Source: Strongylocentrotus droebachiensis (Eukaryota; Echinodermata; Echinoidea; Camarodonta; Strongylocentrotidae). Taken from it: a DNA stretch of 64,000 nt. The DNA lies in NCBI GenBank assembly GCA_035222895.1, contig JAVYIG010006572.1:1-64000 (forward strand). The letters are read 5' to 3'. This document shows, in pieces, positions 62,601 to 64,000 of this stretch (the stretch's first letter is position 1; each line of letters begins with the position of its first letter). The notes under the pieces are model-generated. The model ran no database searches. It had not been told where the DNA came from and saw only the letters and a list, made by a program, of their open reading frames with translations. Position numbers and translations under genes: made by a program.

Positions 62601-64000
62601 GTCTGAATGGAGGATCTTGCCATATGGATGATGGAACATGTCTGTGCCAGTCAGGTTTTATCGGTGCACTCTGTGAAAGAGGTAAGATACCAACCCCCTC
62701 CTCCACCCCTCTCCCTCAAGCGGCTCTAATGCTGAAGTGGTTTATCGGTATTAAATTGTCTCCCCCTCCCCCATTCATTGTGTATAAATGTGCATATGAT
62801 GTGGTGATGATAAAGATGATGGTGATGATGGTAAGGGTGATGGTGATAATGATAATGATTGTGAAGATGAAGTTGATGAAGATTATAATAATGATGATGA
62901 TAATTATGTACACCACAATATTTCTCATCCTCCATTTGTGGATTGTAGACGTAATCTATTTTATACTTGACATTTTATAGAAAAGACACATATAATGATG
63001 TTTAAAATGAACAGTGAGAACACTTGTACAGAATATTCTGTAAGTATAAGGATGCACTTAATAGAAACACATTTCATACTTCATATGTTTCAATGAATAA
63101 ATCTAACCAAAATTAGTATTTACACCCTTCTTCCTGGAATGTAATGAAACATCCTTCATGTTCATCATGTATTCAAGCTCCCTGTTAATTGGTACTACAT
63201 ACGCATAATGAGAGTCAACATTCATGTAACATCCTATGTTGATTGGTTTTATCTTTCAGCTTGCCCCGACGGACTGTATGGCCAAGACTGTCAGCATAAA
63301 TGCCTCTGTCAGAACGGAGGTGACTGCCACCACGCATCAGGGGTGTGTGAATGCTCCCCTGGATACACCGGCACCTTCTGTGCTACAAGTGAGTATGCAT
63401 GATCCAGCTTATGGATGTGCATCATCTTTTTCTTTCAGGTGTTTAGTTGGCTTTCTTCAACCTTGAAGGTTCTCACAGAACTTTATGAGATAGTGTGTGT
63501 CTTAAGCTTAGGGTAGTCTACTCCATTCAACCTTGAAGAAGATTCTCACAGAACTTTATGAAATGGTGTGTGTCTTAAGGTAAGGGTGCATGTACCAATC
63601 ACTTACAAAGTGGAAGTAAAAACAGTCTTGGATTATCCAATACCCCAGTATAAGCATGATAGGTCAGAGTACAATGTTAAAGGGATATAGAAATAAGCAC
63701 AGTACACTTTTTGTATTACATACCGGTAGTATGTTTTCTGGTTTCCCTTGTTTTTCAATTGTTGGGATGCATAAAAAAGAGGATGAATTATCAATACCAC
63801 ATACATGTATTAACACAGTGCTTTGAACATTGGCAAATATTGATTTTGTCTTATCATGATATAAACCTGGACGTGTGATCCTTGGACTAAATTTCAATCA
63901 TTGCAATTTATTTCAATCTATTTATTTTCTTTCTAACAGAGTGTGCATTGGGTACATACGGCCCAGACTGTTCGCAGGTCAAGGACTGCCAGTTTGGTGG
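26570..64000 (+). CDS. MEGF6: MEGF6-like multi-EGF gene, internal part (29 exons, both ends missing)
   Basis: One plus-strand gene, assembled from 29 exons flanked by AG and GT. About 1,214 residues are encoded in the window. Order: eight EGF exons, several with the Ca-binding D-x-(D/N)-E-C start; a 35-codon linker without cysteine; then 20 laminin-type EGF exons with eight cysteines and the pattern CP.G.YG..C...C.C.NGG.C....G.C.C.PG..G..C. Every junction is phase 1, so any exon can be lost or duplicated without shifting frame. Calcium-binding EGFs followed by a long laminin-EGF run matches vertebrate MEGF6. Draper/MEGF10 or scavenger-receptor relatives are possible but lack the first block. 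The product should be secreted or extracellular, with disulfide-rich modules. The usual signal peptide and EMI domain are upstream of anything I can recognise. Two large insertions (foldback, DIRS) sit in introns. The symbol is by architecture only. Confidence 0.7.
26693..27278 (+). other. Intron 1
   Basis: AT-rich. At 26740-26800 it holds (AAT)n followed by TTTATATAGCGCTTAATACAA, a SINE-tail-like motif also seen near 36616, 60605 and 61785. Nothing else seen. Confidence 0.7.
27279..27401 (+). CDS. EGF exon 2: calcium-binding EGF
   Basis: 41 codons, TTGACAG / GTAAGA. DIDEC start, six cysteines, and [10 protein letters not shown] fitting the Asp/Asn beta-hydroxylation consensus C-x-(D/N)-x4-(F/Y)-x-C. 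This is the most canonical cbEGF here. Confidence 0.95.
27439..27584. mobile_element. MITE family C (about 146 bp)
   Basis: Inverted ends: left GGGCGTTTCACAAAGCCC...CAATGACAAATGACA, right (reverse complement) GGAGAGTTTCACAAAACTTG...CAGTGACAAATGACAG. Noncoding, located 37 bp after the donor of exon 2. Confidence 0.75.
27585..28834 (+). other. Intron 2, part before the foldback element
   Basis: AT-rich intronic sequence with short TA runs (27632-27648, 27868-27880) and a C run followed by an A run at 28760-28790. No exon or element recognised. Confidence 0.6.
28970..29255 (+). repeat. 33-bp tandem repeats, left arm
   Basis: About eight units of AAACGAAGATAAATTTATCTTCATTTAACAGCT. Each unit contains the perfect 18-bp palindrome GAAGATAAATTTATCTTC. 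The last units reverse into AGCTGTTAAATAAAG. There are few differences between units. Confidence 0.95.
29320..29400. promoter_or_regulatory. Possible bidirectional promoter segment in left arm
   Basis: TTATAAAAGG lies at about 29356, 17 bp before an ATG (29382, plus strand, 67-codon frame). On the minus strand a well-placed ATG (GTCGAAATGG at 29334) starts a 34-codon Lys-rich frame running outward. The same arrangement is in the right arm. This is a motif call only; no transcript evidence. Confidence 0.25.
30390..31250. other. Left-arm-only segment of the foldback element
   Basis: No counterpart between the matching blocks of the right arm (about 32555-32560). Includes a GGCCCCCGCCCGCCCCCG stretch, a poly-G block ending CCCTGGATCCGCCA and a (GA)n run. 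GGATCCGCCACTGG also ends a poly-G block in the right-arm-only segment, so both may hold copies of one small dispersed repeat. Confidence 0.55.
31960..32340. other. Right-arm-only segment of the foldback element
   Basis: Lies between the (AAT)n block and the GAATCCCTGGAATTTGCGTGA block, with no match in the left arm. Carries GTGCACCCCTCTTGAG, a long G run and GGATCCGCCACTGGCG. The plus-strand frame across it is mostly poly-Gly translation. Confidence 0.5.
33785..34085 (-). repeat. 33-bp tandem repeats, right arm
   Basis: Inverted counterpart of the left array with about eight units (AGCTGTTAAATGAAGATAAA...TTTATCTTCGTTT). Unit-to-unit variants (CAAAG, CTTTATT) occur in the same order as in the left arm, so the arms derive from one sequence or have been homogenised. 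Confidence 0.95.
34207..34545 (+). other. Intron 2, part after the foldback element
   Basis: AT-rich with no repeat recognised. A pyrimidine-rich stretch (CTTCCCAATTCAATCCCCCT) lies about 70 bp before the exon 3 acceptor, rather far for a normal tract. Confidence 0.6.
34546..34671 (+). CDS. EGF exon 3: EGF without Ca-binding signature
   Basis: 42 codons if the acceptor is GACGACAG at 34545. A second AG six bases later (34551) gives 40 codons in the same frame, losing two residues. Six cysteines ([10 protein letters not shown]...HFSCQC). The D-x-(D/N)-E start and the hydroxylation Asn are missing. Donor GTAAGT. Confidence 0.88.
34672..36324 (+). other. Intron 3
   Basis: AT-rich. A repeat at 35909-36020 (ATTCAACGAAGACCCTAATT ... 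TATGAATAATTTAGTTGTTAA) is shared with intron 6 at 38501-38619. A degenerate GGTTAGG/GGGTTAGG tract occupies 36113-36190. Nothing else recognised. Confidence 0.7.
36113..36190. repeat. Degenerate GGTTAG-type minisatellite
   Basis: AGGGTTAGGTTTAGGGTAAC ... CAGGTTAGGTTCAAGGGTTAGGTTGAGGGTTAGG. The units are irregular. It resembles interstitial TTAGGG sequence but is too degenerate to call telomeric. Confidence 0.6.
36325..36447 (+). CDS. EGF exon 4
   Basis: 41 codons, CCTTTTAG / GTACGT, phase 1-1. Six cysteines, [13 protein letters not shown] like exon 3, from which it may have arisen by duplication. NPC replaces the Ca-binding acid, and the region before C4 is [10 protein letters not shown]. 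Confidence 0.92.
36893..37100 (+). mobile_element. tRNA-derived SINE, type 1
   Basis: The 5' part resembles a tRNA gene, with box B GGTTCAAGTCC at 36940-36950 and an A-box-like GTCGCTGGACTG upstream. It is followed by CATTAATCTACATTTGCCAC and an ATGGGTACCTG block. The same non-tRNA block is in 38822-39047. Confidence 0.65.
37244..37366 (+). CDS. EGF exon 5: calcium-binding EGF
   Basis: 41 codons, TTTCATAG / GTAAGT. DIDEC start, six cysteines, [10 protein letters not shown] hydroxylation consensus present. Confidence 0.95.
37640..37900 (+). repeat. LINE/SINE 3'-end-like sequence with TTCAA tail
   Basis: Ends GTGGTGAATAAATTCAATTCAATTCAAT. The opposite-strand equivalent of the tail is at 157. 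A frame covering the first part (37520-37744) has no EGF features and I do not count it as an exon. Confidence 0.4.
37999..38139 (+). CDS. EGF exon 6, extended N-terminal part
   Basis: 47 codons, TTTGCAG / GTAAGG. It has an extra 12-residue lead-in ([10 protein letters not shown]) before six cysteines. CQFNCTMKW contains an N-C-T sequon. There is no Ca-binding start and no hydroxylation motif. Confidence 0.92.
38192..38233. repeat. 12-bp tandem repeat GATGTAATAAAC
   Basis: Three full units and a partial one, in intron 6 about 50 bp after the donor. Confidence 0.9.
38501..38619 (+). repeat. Intron 6 copy of the intron 3 repeat
   Basis: ATTCAACAAAGGCCCTAATT and AACATCAAATTTACAAGG(T)GTATGAATAATTTAGTTGTTAA match 35909-36020 in order and orientation. 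Confidence 0.75.
38659..38787 (+). CDS. EGF exon 7: eight-cysteine cbEGF variant
   Basis: 43 codons, TGTTCTAG / GTAAGA. DKNEC start, then CC in the C2 region and a C-S-C end, giving eight cysteines. [12 protein letters not shown] fits the hydroxylation consensus. The last bases plus donor are duplicated, with a dead donor, at 39139-39180. Confidence 0.92.
38822..39060 (+). mobile_element. SINE-like element, type 1 relative
   Basis: Shares CATTGATCTACATTTGCCACACT and ATGGGTGCCTG with the SINE at 36893. The tRNA-like head is lost or unreadable. Ends in GCGCTATATATATATGAAGC and (ATT)n, a usual SINE tail. Confidence 0.6.
39139..39180 (+). pseudogene. Relic of exon 7 3' end plus donor
   Basis: ATGGTTGCAGCTGTATCGTTAAGGGAAACG aligns with ATGGATGCAGTTGTATCGGTAAGAGAAACT at 38769-38798. 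The donor GT has become TT, so it cannot splice there. Only about 40 bp are alignable, so chance similarity is not fully excluded. Confidence 0.5.
39316..39487. mobile_element. MITE family D (about 170 bp)
   Basis: Inverted ends: CCTGGGTCCTCATTGCATAA left and (reverse complement of right) CCAGGGCCCCAGTTGCATAA. Inner ACTTTGGCATCACT/AGTTACCATTAATGGCAAAGT is also inverted. Lies 24 bp from a family A copy. Confidence 0.8.
39511..39823 (+). mobile_element. MITE family A, copy 3
   Basis: Best-preserved termini: GGCCTGTCTTCATCAGCTCG left and CTCGAGCTGATGAAGACAGACC right. It is shorter than copies 1 and 2 because of internal deletions (for example the GATTATTTCCCAAATC block). Confidence 0.85.
39955..40083 (+). 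CDS. EGF exon 8: calcium-binding EGF
   Basis: 43 codons, GATTTCAG / GTAAGT. DVDEC start, six cysteines, [10 protein letters not shown] consensus, possible N-N-S sequon. Last module before the linker. Confidence 0.93.
40360..40464 (+). CDS. Exon 9: cysteine-free linker
   Basis: 35 codons, CATTATAG / GTAAGT, phase 1-1. Rich in Pro, Gln, Ser and Thr ([15 protein letters not shown]), with no cysteine. It separates the cbEGF block from the laminin-EGF block. Support comes from splice sites, open phase and position; there is no domain, so it could be a false exon. Confidence 0.65.
40547..40620 (+). pseudogene. Relic copy of the exon 10 acceptor and 5' end
   Basis: AACTAGCTTCACTTTTCTATCAGTGAATCAG then TTTATAGGGAGGCTAACTTC matches intron 9 plus exon 10 at 41105-41185. 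The first cysteine codon TGT is TAT, and the frame is lost by an insertion after TGCCAGT. Confidence 0.8.
40684..41068 (+). repeat. Dispersed repeat TTAAAGG...CCTTTAA, longer copy
   Basis: Runs from TTAAAGGGATTGGGTAACTT to TTGTTAAACGATGCCTTTAA, with short inverted ends. A second copy, 278 bp long with a central deletion, is at 43557-43834. Confidence 0.8.
41135..41266 (+). CDS. Exon 10: first laminin-type EGF
   Basis: 44 codons, AAATCAG / GTAAGT. Eight cysteines ([34 protein letters not shown]). This begins the long run of laminin-EGF modules. Confidence 0.93.
41663..41737 (+). pseudogene. Dead laminin-EGF exon relic
   Basis: In one frame it reads [17 protein letters not shown], homologous to [18 protein letters not shown] of exon 11, which starts 54 bp downstream of it. 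CAG for the first Gln is TAG at 41678-41680. No acceptor or donor remains in register. This is a duplicated EGF exon inactivated by a stop. Confidence 0.85.
41791..41919 (+). CDS. Exon 11: laminin-type EGF
   Basis: 43 codons, CTAATAG / [17 protein letters not shown] ... QNGGTC, eight cysteines. The C-terminal loop has PGIEGPRC. Confidence 0.95.
41920..42319 (+). other. Intron 11
   Basis: 400 bp, AT-rich, ending in a (CT)n polypyrimidine tract before the acceptor. No repeat recognised. Confidence 0.7.
42320..42448 (+). CDS. Exon 12: laminin-type EGF
   Basis: 43 codons, ATCTTCAG / [17 protein letters not shown], eight cysteines. The NGG turn is replaced by CPSGITC. Confidence 0.95.
42721..42909 (+). 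mobile_element. tRNA-derived SINE, type 2
   Basis: Box B GGTTCGAATCT at 42806. The downstream core GTCTTTCGGATGGTGACGTT...GGTCCCCAGAC is shared, in inverted orientation, with 47085-47252. Ends near (CA)n. Confidence 0.75.
42972..43106 (+). CDS. Exon 13: laminin-type EGF
   Basis: 45 codons, CTTGCAG / GTGAGA. Eight cysteines. The C4-C5 loop is two residues longer than usual (CHPVHSLGC). Confidence 0.94.
43557..43834 (+). repeat. Dispersed repeat TTAAAGG...CCTTTAA, shorter copy
   Basis: Same ends and block order as 40684-41068, with the middle deleted. It is followed at once by GCACTATATAAATCCAG(ATT)n, a SINE-like tail. Confidence 0.8.
43898..44032 (+). CDS. Exon 14: laminin-type EGF
   Basis: 45 codons, GTTTCAG / GTGAGT. 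Eight cysteines. Extra residues sit between C6 and C7 ([10 protein letters not shown]). Its last 22 bases and donor are the start of a tandem array in the following intron. Confidence 0.94.
44011..44312 (+). repeat. Tandem array made of exon 14 3' end, donor and intron start
   Basis: Units of 88-95 bp start at 44011, 44106, 44194 and 44285 (the last partial). Each has (ACAGGAGAGG)CCTGTGAAAGAT, GTGAGTAG or a mutated donor, TTTTGTTGAGGCACT and TTCTCTTTACTC(T/G)ATAG. Units 3 and 4 place a pyrimidine-AG just before, and a GTGAGT just after, a 22-nt exon-like segment. Confidence 0.9.
44592..44717 (+). CDS. Exon 15: laminin-type EGF
   Basis: 42 codons, TTTGCAG / GTAAGA. Eight cysteines, one residue shorter than the 43-codon norm (CRCGGNDC). 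Confidence 0.95.
44718..45402 (+). other. Intron 15
   Basis: AT-rich with TATAATATA runs near 44835 and an A run at 45257. A short less AT-rich part (45140-45235) contains CTGGGGAACTCCAGGC but I recognise nothing in it. Confidence 0.6.
45403..45531 (+). CDS. Exon 16: laminin-type EGF
   Basis: 43 codons, TCTTGTAG / [17 protein letters not shown], eight cysteines, N-C-T sequon in SNCTC. Confidence 0.95.
45532..46168 (+). other. Intron 16
   Basis: AT-rich. TTTTTTATAGCGCTTATAGAGACTTG and (ATT)n at 46068-46140 look like the reverse complement of a SINE/MITE tail. Nothing else recognised. Confidence 0.6.
46169..46297 (+). CDS. Exon 17: laminin-type EGF
   Basis: 43 codons, TTTCTAG / [26 protein letters not shown], eight cysteines. 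Confidence 0.96.
46530..46738 (-). repeat. Dispersed repeat with TTAAAG end (copy 2)
   Basis: Reverse complement of 2627-2835. Shared blocks include AATGCAATCGCATGACCAGA, GATGATCAACC and TTGTAACTTTACC. Also in this intron: an A run (46827-46842) and the SINE at 47085. Confidence 0.7.
47085..47252 (-). mobile_element. tRNA-derived SINE, type 2
   Basis: On the minus strand: A-box-like TTGGTCTAGCGGCACG, box B GGTTCGAAGC (47154-47163), then GTCTTTCGGATAGTGACGTT and GGTCCCCAGAC as in 42721-42909. Pol III promoter boxes are typical of SINEs. There is no tRNA cloverleaf convincing enough for a tRNA gene. Confidence 0.75.
47701..47829 (+). CDS. Exon 18: laminin-type EGF
   Basis: 43 codons, CTTTCAG / GTACAA (weak donor). 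[11 protein letters not shown], eight cysteines. Confidence 0.94.
47830..48814 (+). other. Intron 18
   Basis: About 1 kb, AT-rich, with no exon, SINE or MITE recognised. Open frames of 61-66 codons show no EGF pattern. Confidence 0.6.
48815..48943 (+). CDS. Exon 19: laminin-type EGF
   Basis: 43 codons, TCTTCAG / [17 protein letters not shown], eight cysteines, N-A-T sequon in NNATC. Confidence 0.95.
48944..49799 (+). other. Intron 19
   Basis: AT-rich. (TTTGA)n at 49436-49466 is a five-base repeat like a LINE tail. Nothing else recognised. Confidence 0.6.
49800..49928 (+). CDS. Exon 20: laminin-type EGF
   Basis: 43 codons, TTTATAG / GTGGGT (weak donor). [11 protein letters not shown], eight cysteines, N-A-T sequon. 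Confidence 0.94.
49929..50691 (+). other. Intron 20
   Basis: AT-rich, no repeat family recognised. Ends with direct ATCAATTCTAATCAATTCTTATCC before the acceptor. Confidence 0.6.
50692..50820 (+). CDS. Exon 21: laminin-type EGF
   Basis: 43 codons, TATACAG / [17 protein letters not shown], eight cysteines. Its donor begins the intron that holds the DIRS element. Confidence 0.95.
50940..51250. repeat. CT-rich microsatellite region
   Basis: Pyrimidine-rich on the plus strand, with (CT)n, C run and CTCTGTCT variants. The 148-codon Ser/Leu/Pro frame over it is a low-complexity translation. Confidence 0.85.
51413..51557 (+). repeat. DIRS left inverted terminal repeat
   Basis: 145 bp from ATGTATCTACCTATTATTGC to CAGACTTCCTCTCTC, inverted at 57622-57766. 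Outside it, 51394-51412 is a left-specific end. Confidence 0.95.
51999..52098 (+). promoter_or_regulatory. Three 20-bp iterons in the DIRS leader
   Basis: GTCGTGTGTTTATAAACGAC occurs unchanged at 51999, 52038 and 52079 (spacing 39 and 41). The ends GTCGT/ACGAC can pair around TTTATAAA. They may bind a factor, act as TATA-like elements or structure the RNA leader; the function is not known. Confidence 0.6.
52220..54490 (+). CDS. DIRS ORF1, gag-like protein
   Basis: 756 residues from the first ATG of the frame (MDEESGFG). The frame is open further upstream to 52121 but only from a TTG. A CATCCACAG just before the ATG looks like a splice acceptor, so the leader could be spliced. Four imperfect repeats of about 24 residues at 157-240 share GHT(E/D)R.G.A..S.E.L. 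A Lys-rich segment at about 241-283 ([22 protein letters not shown]) is a likely nuclear signal. The C-terminus from about 677 is Arg/Pro/Gly-rich ([23 protein letters not shown]) and could bind RNA. No CCHC knuckle is seen. The gag role is inferred from position. It ends in TGA inside CCC TTT TGA A. Confidence 0.85.
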   Translation: MDEESGFGVDSLPPVAVVTTSLASGFGAAGGGGKGNSSAGLRQVAPHSGYFLPGVLGALPGSKFPSDTASEPASGLRSGVGMARSVDSLTLNKETPVSGSPPRGLARLTEASGFTAPGSVARQQPCDARAMLSSVKSTRFAATYGVPVLTPVTRRGLELAASHEALMRADPGHTERAGIAGVSRETLRRACPGHTDRSGVAVASQEVLQHEGLSHTDREGFAQVSMEAVKRGGPGQSDRGAKLKKASKSKKSPSSPVATGKKRKSSNGQASAGSRTKKAKKSTPVSSFSSSAQAELRAMLEQMFGQLGAPAVSRGEQTLATNLSPGTLVGSVPSVPRALASGEAVPVSLSSDSEAFSEFSSAAILTSESLPRTVGARSDFVSPAPASLGAPPGEESFASVGVFPQSYDSVTLDRRDDWDSASVVSEDSQLDSGPSQFSSLGSDARALLAKYLPDTFSRPSAVDSVPSSLFKQRCSQESIPLPEEFKVEFERISADPFGVFRDVKSQSSAFTFLSEVTRDFFVSKKLSPDLVNVALRLGVNLKTKSYKERDKPLELVSGMTGVSLRLSAYLGSLVSLLARAGELEISADDLLVLHNVLLLISGLLWSSISCTSVVLTSQRRQLALSELGVLERDIPSLCEGISSSGQFLCGGQFTAMLQKEIDRRKQAADLARHFRAHPVPRGRSGPPRRPAPSGSRQRAPFQAPRRAPFQAPRRPTGPARTSFVSQPRSGRGRGSARGGGGPRSSVKPFPQSKRPF
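54482..54491 (+). promoter_or_regulatory. Candidate +1 ribosomal frameshift site
   Basis: CCC TTT TGA A: ORF1 stops at TGA 54488-54490. A Phe tRNA on TTT 54485-54487 could re-pair perfectly on TTT 54486-54488 and continue GAA GGT in the RT frame. A codon followed by a slow UGA stop is the arrangement used for +1 slips in bacterial RF2 and in antizymes. The RT frame has no ATG before its domain, which supports recoding. Confidence 0.5.
54486..56390 (+). CDS. DIRS ORF2, reverse transcriptase / RNase H (plus C-terminal domain)
   Basis: 634 residues if entered by the +1 slip. The frame is open from 54084 upstream but without any ATG until after the RT domain has begun. [31 protein letters not shown] (Asp about 145), [15 protein letters not shown], and YLDD at 209-212, the DIRS/Ty3-type active site. 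RNase [12 protein letters not shown] (Asp 376), [15 protein letters not shown] (Asp 432), ADFLSRG (Asp about 483). The region after about 515 ([41 protein letters not shown]) resembles the extra domain of DIRS RT proteins, often compared with a Dam-like methyltransferase; that part is from family knowledge and uncertain. No stop or frameshift is visible, so the enzyme looks intact. Confidence 0.93.
   Translation, partial: FEGLPRAFVDRVGGRLQEFLPFWEAITEDTFVLSVVREGFYIELVEPLPGGAIRVRPPPLSAPYQQHISSEILMLLEKGAIERVSDHPGLSLSPVFIIPKRSGKLRMILNMKRINLHIAPMHFRMEHLATILPSIGPEDWAVSLDLRDAYFHVPIHPRSRDLLGFAFRGETFRFKALPFGLRPAPRVFTRVVSALTAFLRRRGLRLFAYLDDWLLVASSKPRLQEHLALLLRVTQELGFLVNWEKSELSPARSLVYLGAELDFPSQLARPSGDRVRSITMAARSLRRSRRVPARQWLQWLGYLASLVDVFLDVRLLMRPFQRHLLRFYRPSVDSLSVRIPLPKEIKLLLAPWVDRAFLVQGKPFRVPLPSISLTTDASHLGWGGHCLGNMVSGIWDFPVLPHINVLEMLAAFESLRHFRQLLVGRTVLLLTDNTTVAAYINRQGGTRSSSLNELAARLWRWCRAAEITPVASFIPGRDNLVADFLSRGRCLPSEWALHLEVFDLLLLVWSPLEIDLFASPFNHRLPRYCSRVRDPEAWALDAFSIHWGSLRSYAFPPFGLIPQVLRKIKADGAWVLLIAPHWPRRSWFPDLLALLVGKPLCLPLKGDLVAQPLSGILHPRPAVLHLTAWPLSGR
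56351..57415 (+). CDS. DIRS ORF3, tyrosine recombinase
   Basis: The recombinase domain begins near [18 protein letters not shown], overlapping the last 40 bp of ORF2. An N-terminal SAM-like part ([30 protein letters not shown]) is followed by the catalytic core: Arg in [11 protein letters not shown] (56855-56860), His and Arg in [11 protein letters not shown] (57224-57235), and nucleophile Tyr in FISCYLKD (57332-57334). The frame is open without a stop from 54491, the base after the gag TGA, in the gag frame. The first ATG in it is well inside the domain. The start is therefore undetermined: read-through, splicing or reinitiation. It would integrate the circular DNA form without duplicating the target. 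Confidence 0.9.
   Translation, partial: GPPFDRLAVIGEVARAEGLSERASQFLVKSRRDSTRAVYNSRLEAFHQWCEVLGVVPRLASVGVIADFLISLFDKGRSLSTLRGYRSAIAAIHAGFPDGSGVSNSPRLAMLLRSFFLERPPQQKLAPPWSLPKVLAALAKPPFEPLAKASLHCLTIKTLFLIAIASGQRRGTLHALCVSPGHIRWERKGVRLIPRPSFIAKNQTVSSGPVEIFLCPLSSVSSVEEDKVWCPVRALKWYLDRTKGCRTGEQLFLITREPFSPASKESISRWLVEAVQAAGPEALAEGVRPRAHDTRGVSTSWALFHGVALQDIMKAAFWSSPNSFISCYLKDVPASEERFATASLLAASSSLVPR
57461..57558 (+). repeat. DIRS internal complementary region
   Basis: CTAAGCAATAATAGGTAGATACATATG...GTGGTAAAT (57461-57503) is the complement of the left end, including left-specific bases. TAGTTAAATCAGAACTG...GTATCTACCTAT (57504-57558) is the complement of the right end. In the DIRS1 model this region templates closure of the two ends into a circle. 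Confidence 0.93.
57622..57766 (-). repeat. DIRS right inverted terminal repeat
   Basis: GAGAGAGGAAGTCTGCATGC through GGTAGATACAT, the inverted copy of 51413-51557 with no difference noticed. The right-specific end continues to 57808. Confidence 0.95.
57871..57996 (+). CDS. Exon 22: laminin-type EGF
   Basis: 42 codons, TTGTACAG / [17 protein letters not shown], eight cysteines, one residue short in QNGLC. The DIRS right end lies 62 bp before the acceptor; the TTGTACAG acceptor itself is intact. Confidence 0.95.
57997..58445 (+). other. Intron 22
   Basis: AT-rich, with a short (GA)n at 58330-58343. No element recognised. Confidence 0.65.
58446..58574 (+). CDS. Exon 23: laminin-type EGF
   Basis: 43 codons, ATACAG / [26 protein letters not shown], eight cysteines, N-G-T sequon. 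The 3' two-thirds plus donor are duplicated at 58654-58750. Confidence 0.96.
58590..58935. repeat. GTAGGGGTCA-type minisatellite
   Basis: Many irregular units of (T)GTAGGGGTCA(G/T)GG, interrupted by the exon 23 relic at 58654-58750. It continues with AGTAGTGGACG and AGGGGTCAGG variants. Confidence 0.85.
58654..58750 (+). pseudogene. Relic copy of exon 23 3' part and donor region
   Basis: GAATGTGATGAAGTCAAGGGAACATGTGC...GATGGCACATAGACAACTATGAACTGGGTAATTACTTGG aligns with exon 23 and its donor (GTAAGTTTCTTGG). The frame is broken by deletions and the donor is weakened to GTAATT. Confidence 0.8.
59064..59192 (+). CDS. Exon 24: laminin-type EGF
   Basis: 43 codons, TTAACAG / [26 protein letters not shown], eight cysteines. 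Its last 34 bases start a four-unit array. Confidence 0.96.
59159..59657 (+). repeat. Four-unit array of exon 24 3' end plus intron start
   Basis: Units begin at 59159 (real exon end), 59287, 59427 and 59534, of about 105-140 bp. Shared order: (C/A)TAATGGCTGGAGAGGAAGGCT, AGAAAC, AGAAGTGGTCACCACTCTTC, TAGACTGGTAAA. Donor GT is AT in unit 2 and unreadable in unit 3; unit 4 has ACTGAGTAT. Divergence rises away from the exon. Confidence 0.85.
59658..60917 (+). other. Rest of intron 24
   Basis: AT-rich. (GAT)n at 60210-60262. A SINE-like fragment at 60607-60700 (TAATAATAATATACCATACTTATGTAGCGCATATCACAA) resembles 36616-36690. Ends with CACCCCTCTTATA-type repeats (60858-60910). Confidence 0.7.
60918..61046 (+). 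CDS. Exon 25: laminin-type EGF
   Basis: 43 codons, CATCTAG / [17 protein letters not shown], eight cysteines. The NGG turn is replaced by AENPC. Confidence 0.95.
61047..61624 (+). other. Intron 25
   Basis: AT-rich with a short TATTCTGTATTCTGTATTCTG repeat near 61165. Nothing else recognised. Confidence 0.65.
61625..61753 (+). CDS. Exon 26: laminin-type EGF
   Basis: 43 codons, TTAACAG / [17 protein letters not shown], eight cysteines (CTCGRNTIC). Confidence 0.95.
61754..62552 (+). other. Intron 26
   Basis: AT-rich. 61783-61875 carries (AAT)n, TTTATAAAGCGCAACATA and GATGCTCAAGGCGC, a SINE-like element of the AAAGCGC type. Nothing else recognised. Confidence 0.6.
62553..62681 (+). CDS. Exon 27: laminin-type EGF
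   Basis: 43 codons, CTTTAAAG / GTAAGA. The acceptor has an A before AG and a short pyrimidine tract, so it is weak. [20 protein letters not shown], eight cysteines. Confidence 0.94.
62795..62910. repeat. GAT/GATGGT trinucleotide tract
   Basis: Irregular (GAT)n and (GGTGAT)n in intron 27. His-rich and Ile-rich minus-strand frames over it are artefacts. Confidence 0.85.
63260..63388 (+). CDS. Exon 28: laminin-type EGF
   Basis: 43 codons, CTTTCAG / [26 protein letters not shown], eight cysteines. Confidence 0.96.
63456..63595. repeat. 70-bp tandem duplication in intron 28
   Basis: TTCAACCTTGAAG..TTCTCACAGAACTTTATGA and GTGTGTGTCTTAAG occur twice with period 70. The remainder of the intron shows nothing. 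Confidence 0.85.
63940..64000 (+). CDS. Exon 29: laminin-type EGF, cut by the window end
   Basis: TTCTAACAG acceptor. 61 nt in view read [21 protein letters not shown], the first half of a module. The gene continues beyond the window. Confidence 0.92.

Noticed and set aside
62716-62935. His-rich and Ile-rich minus-strand frames
   Set aside because: Translations of the GAT repeat.

Overview
The window is animal genomic DNA, most likely from an echinoderm and probably a sea urchin. The evidence is short exons with GT-AG introns, AT-rich introns full of GA/CT microsatellites and poly-G runs, tRNA-derived SINEs, MITE-like elements, a long foldback element and a DIRS-type tyrosine-recombinase retrotransposon. 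The taxon is inferred from this repeat mix, not from a gene match. No prokaryotic or organellar gene, CRISPR array or rRNA/tRNA gene was seen.

Layout. (1) 1-26569: no coding exon recognised. It holds local tandem duplications, MITE-like and LINE-tail-like repeats, purine tracts and microsatellites, and could be intergenic DNA or a long 5' intron. (2) 26570-64000: the middle of one plus-strand gene for a very large secreted or cell-surface multi-EGF protein of MEGF6-like layout. I can place 29 exons, all in phase 1 at both ends: eight EGF or calcium-binding EGF exons (about 41-47 codons), one cysteine-free linker exon, then 20 eight-cysteine laminin-type EGF exons (mostly exactly 129 nt), the last cut by the window edge. 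Signal peptide, 5' exons and 3' end are not in view. (3) 28835-34206, in the intron after the second exon: a near-perfect 5.4 kb inverted repeat with almost no loop, whose outer arms carry 33-bp tandem repeats. It resembles foldback elements such as those described as TU in sea urchins. (4) 51394-57808, in the intron before the 22nd exon: a full-length, apparently intact DIRS-like element with a gag-like ORF, reverse transcriptase/RNase H, tyrosine recombinase, inverted terminal repeats and an internal complementary region.

Points of interest. The DIRS element seems to need recoding: the RT frame has no upstream ATG and begins exactly where a +1 slip on UUU UGA at the end of gag would enter it, and the recombinase lies in the gag frame behind that single stop, also with no ATG. 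The EGF gene shows repeated partial duplication of its own exons into neighbouring introns (six cases). These include a relic EGF exon with an in-frame stop, and two tandem arrays built from an exon 3' end plus its donor site. This looks like tandem exon gain and decay caught in progress.
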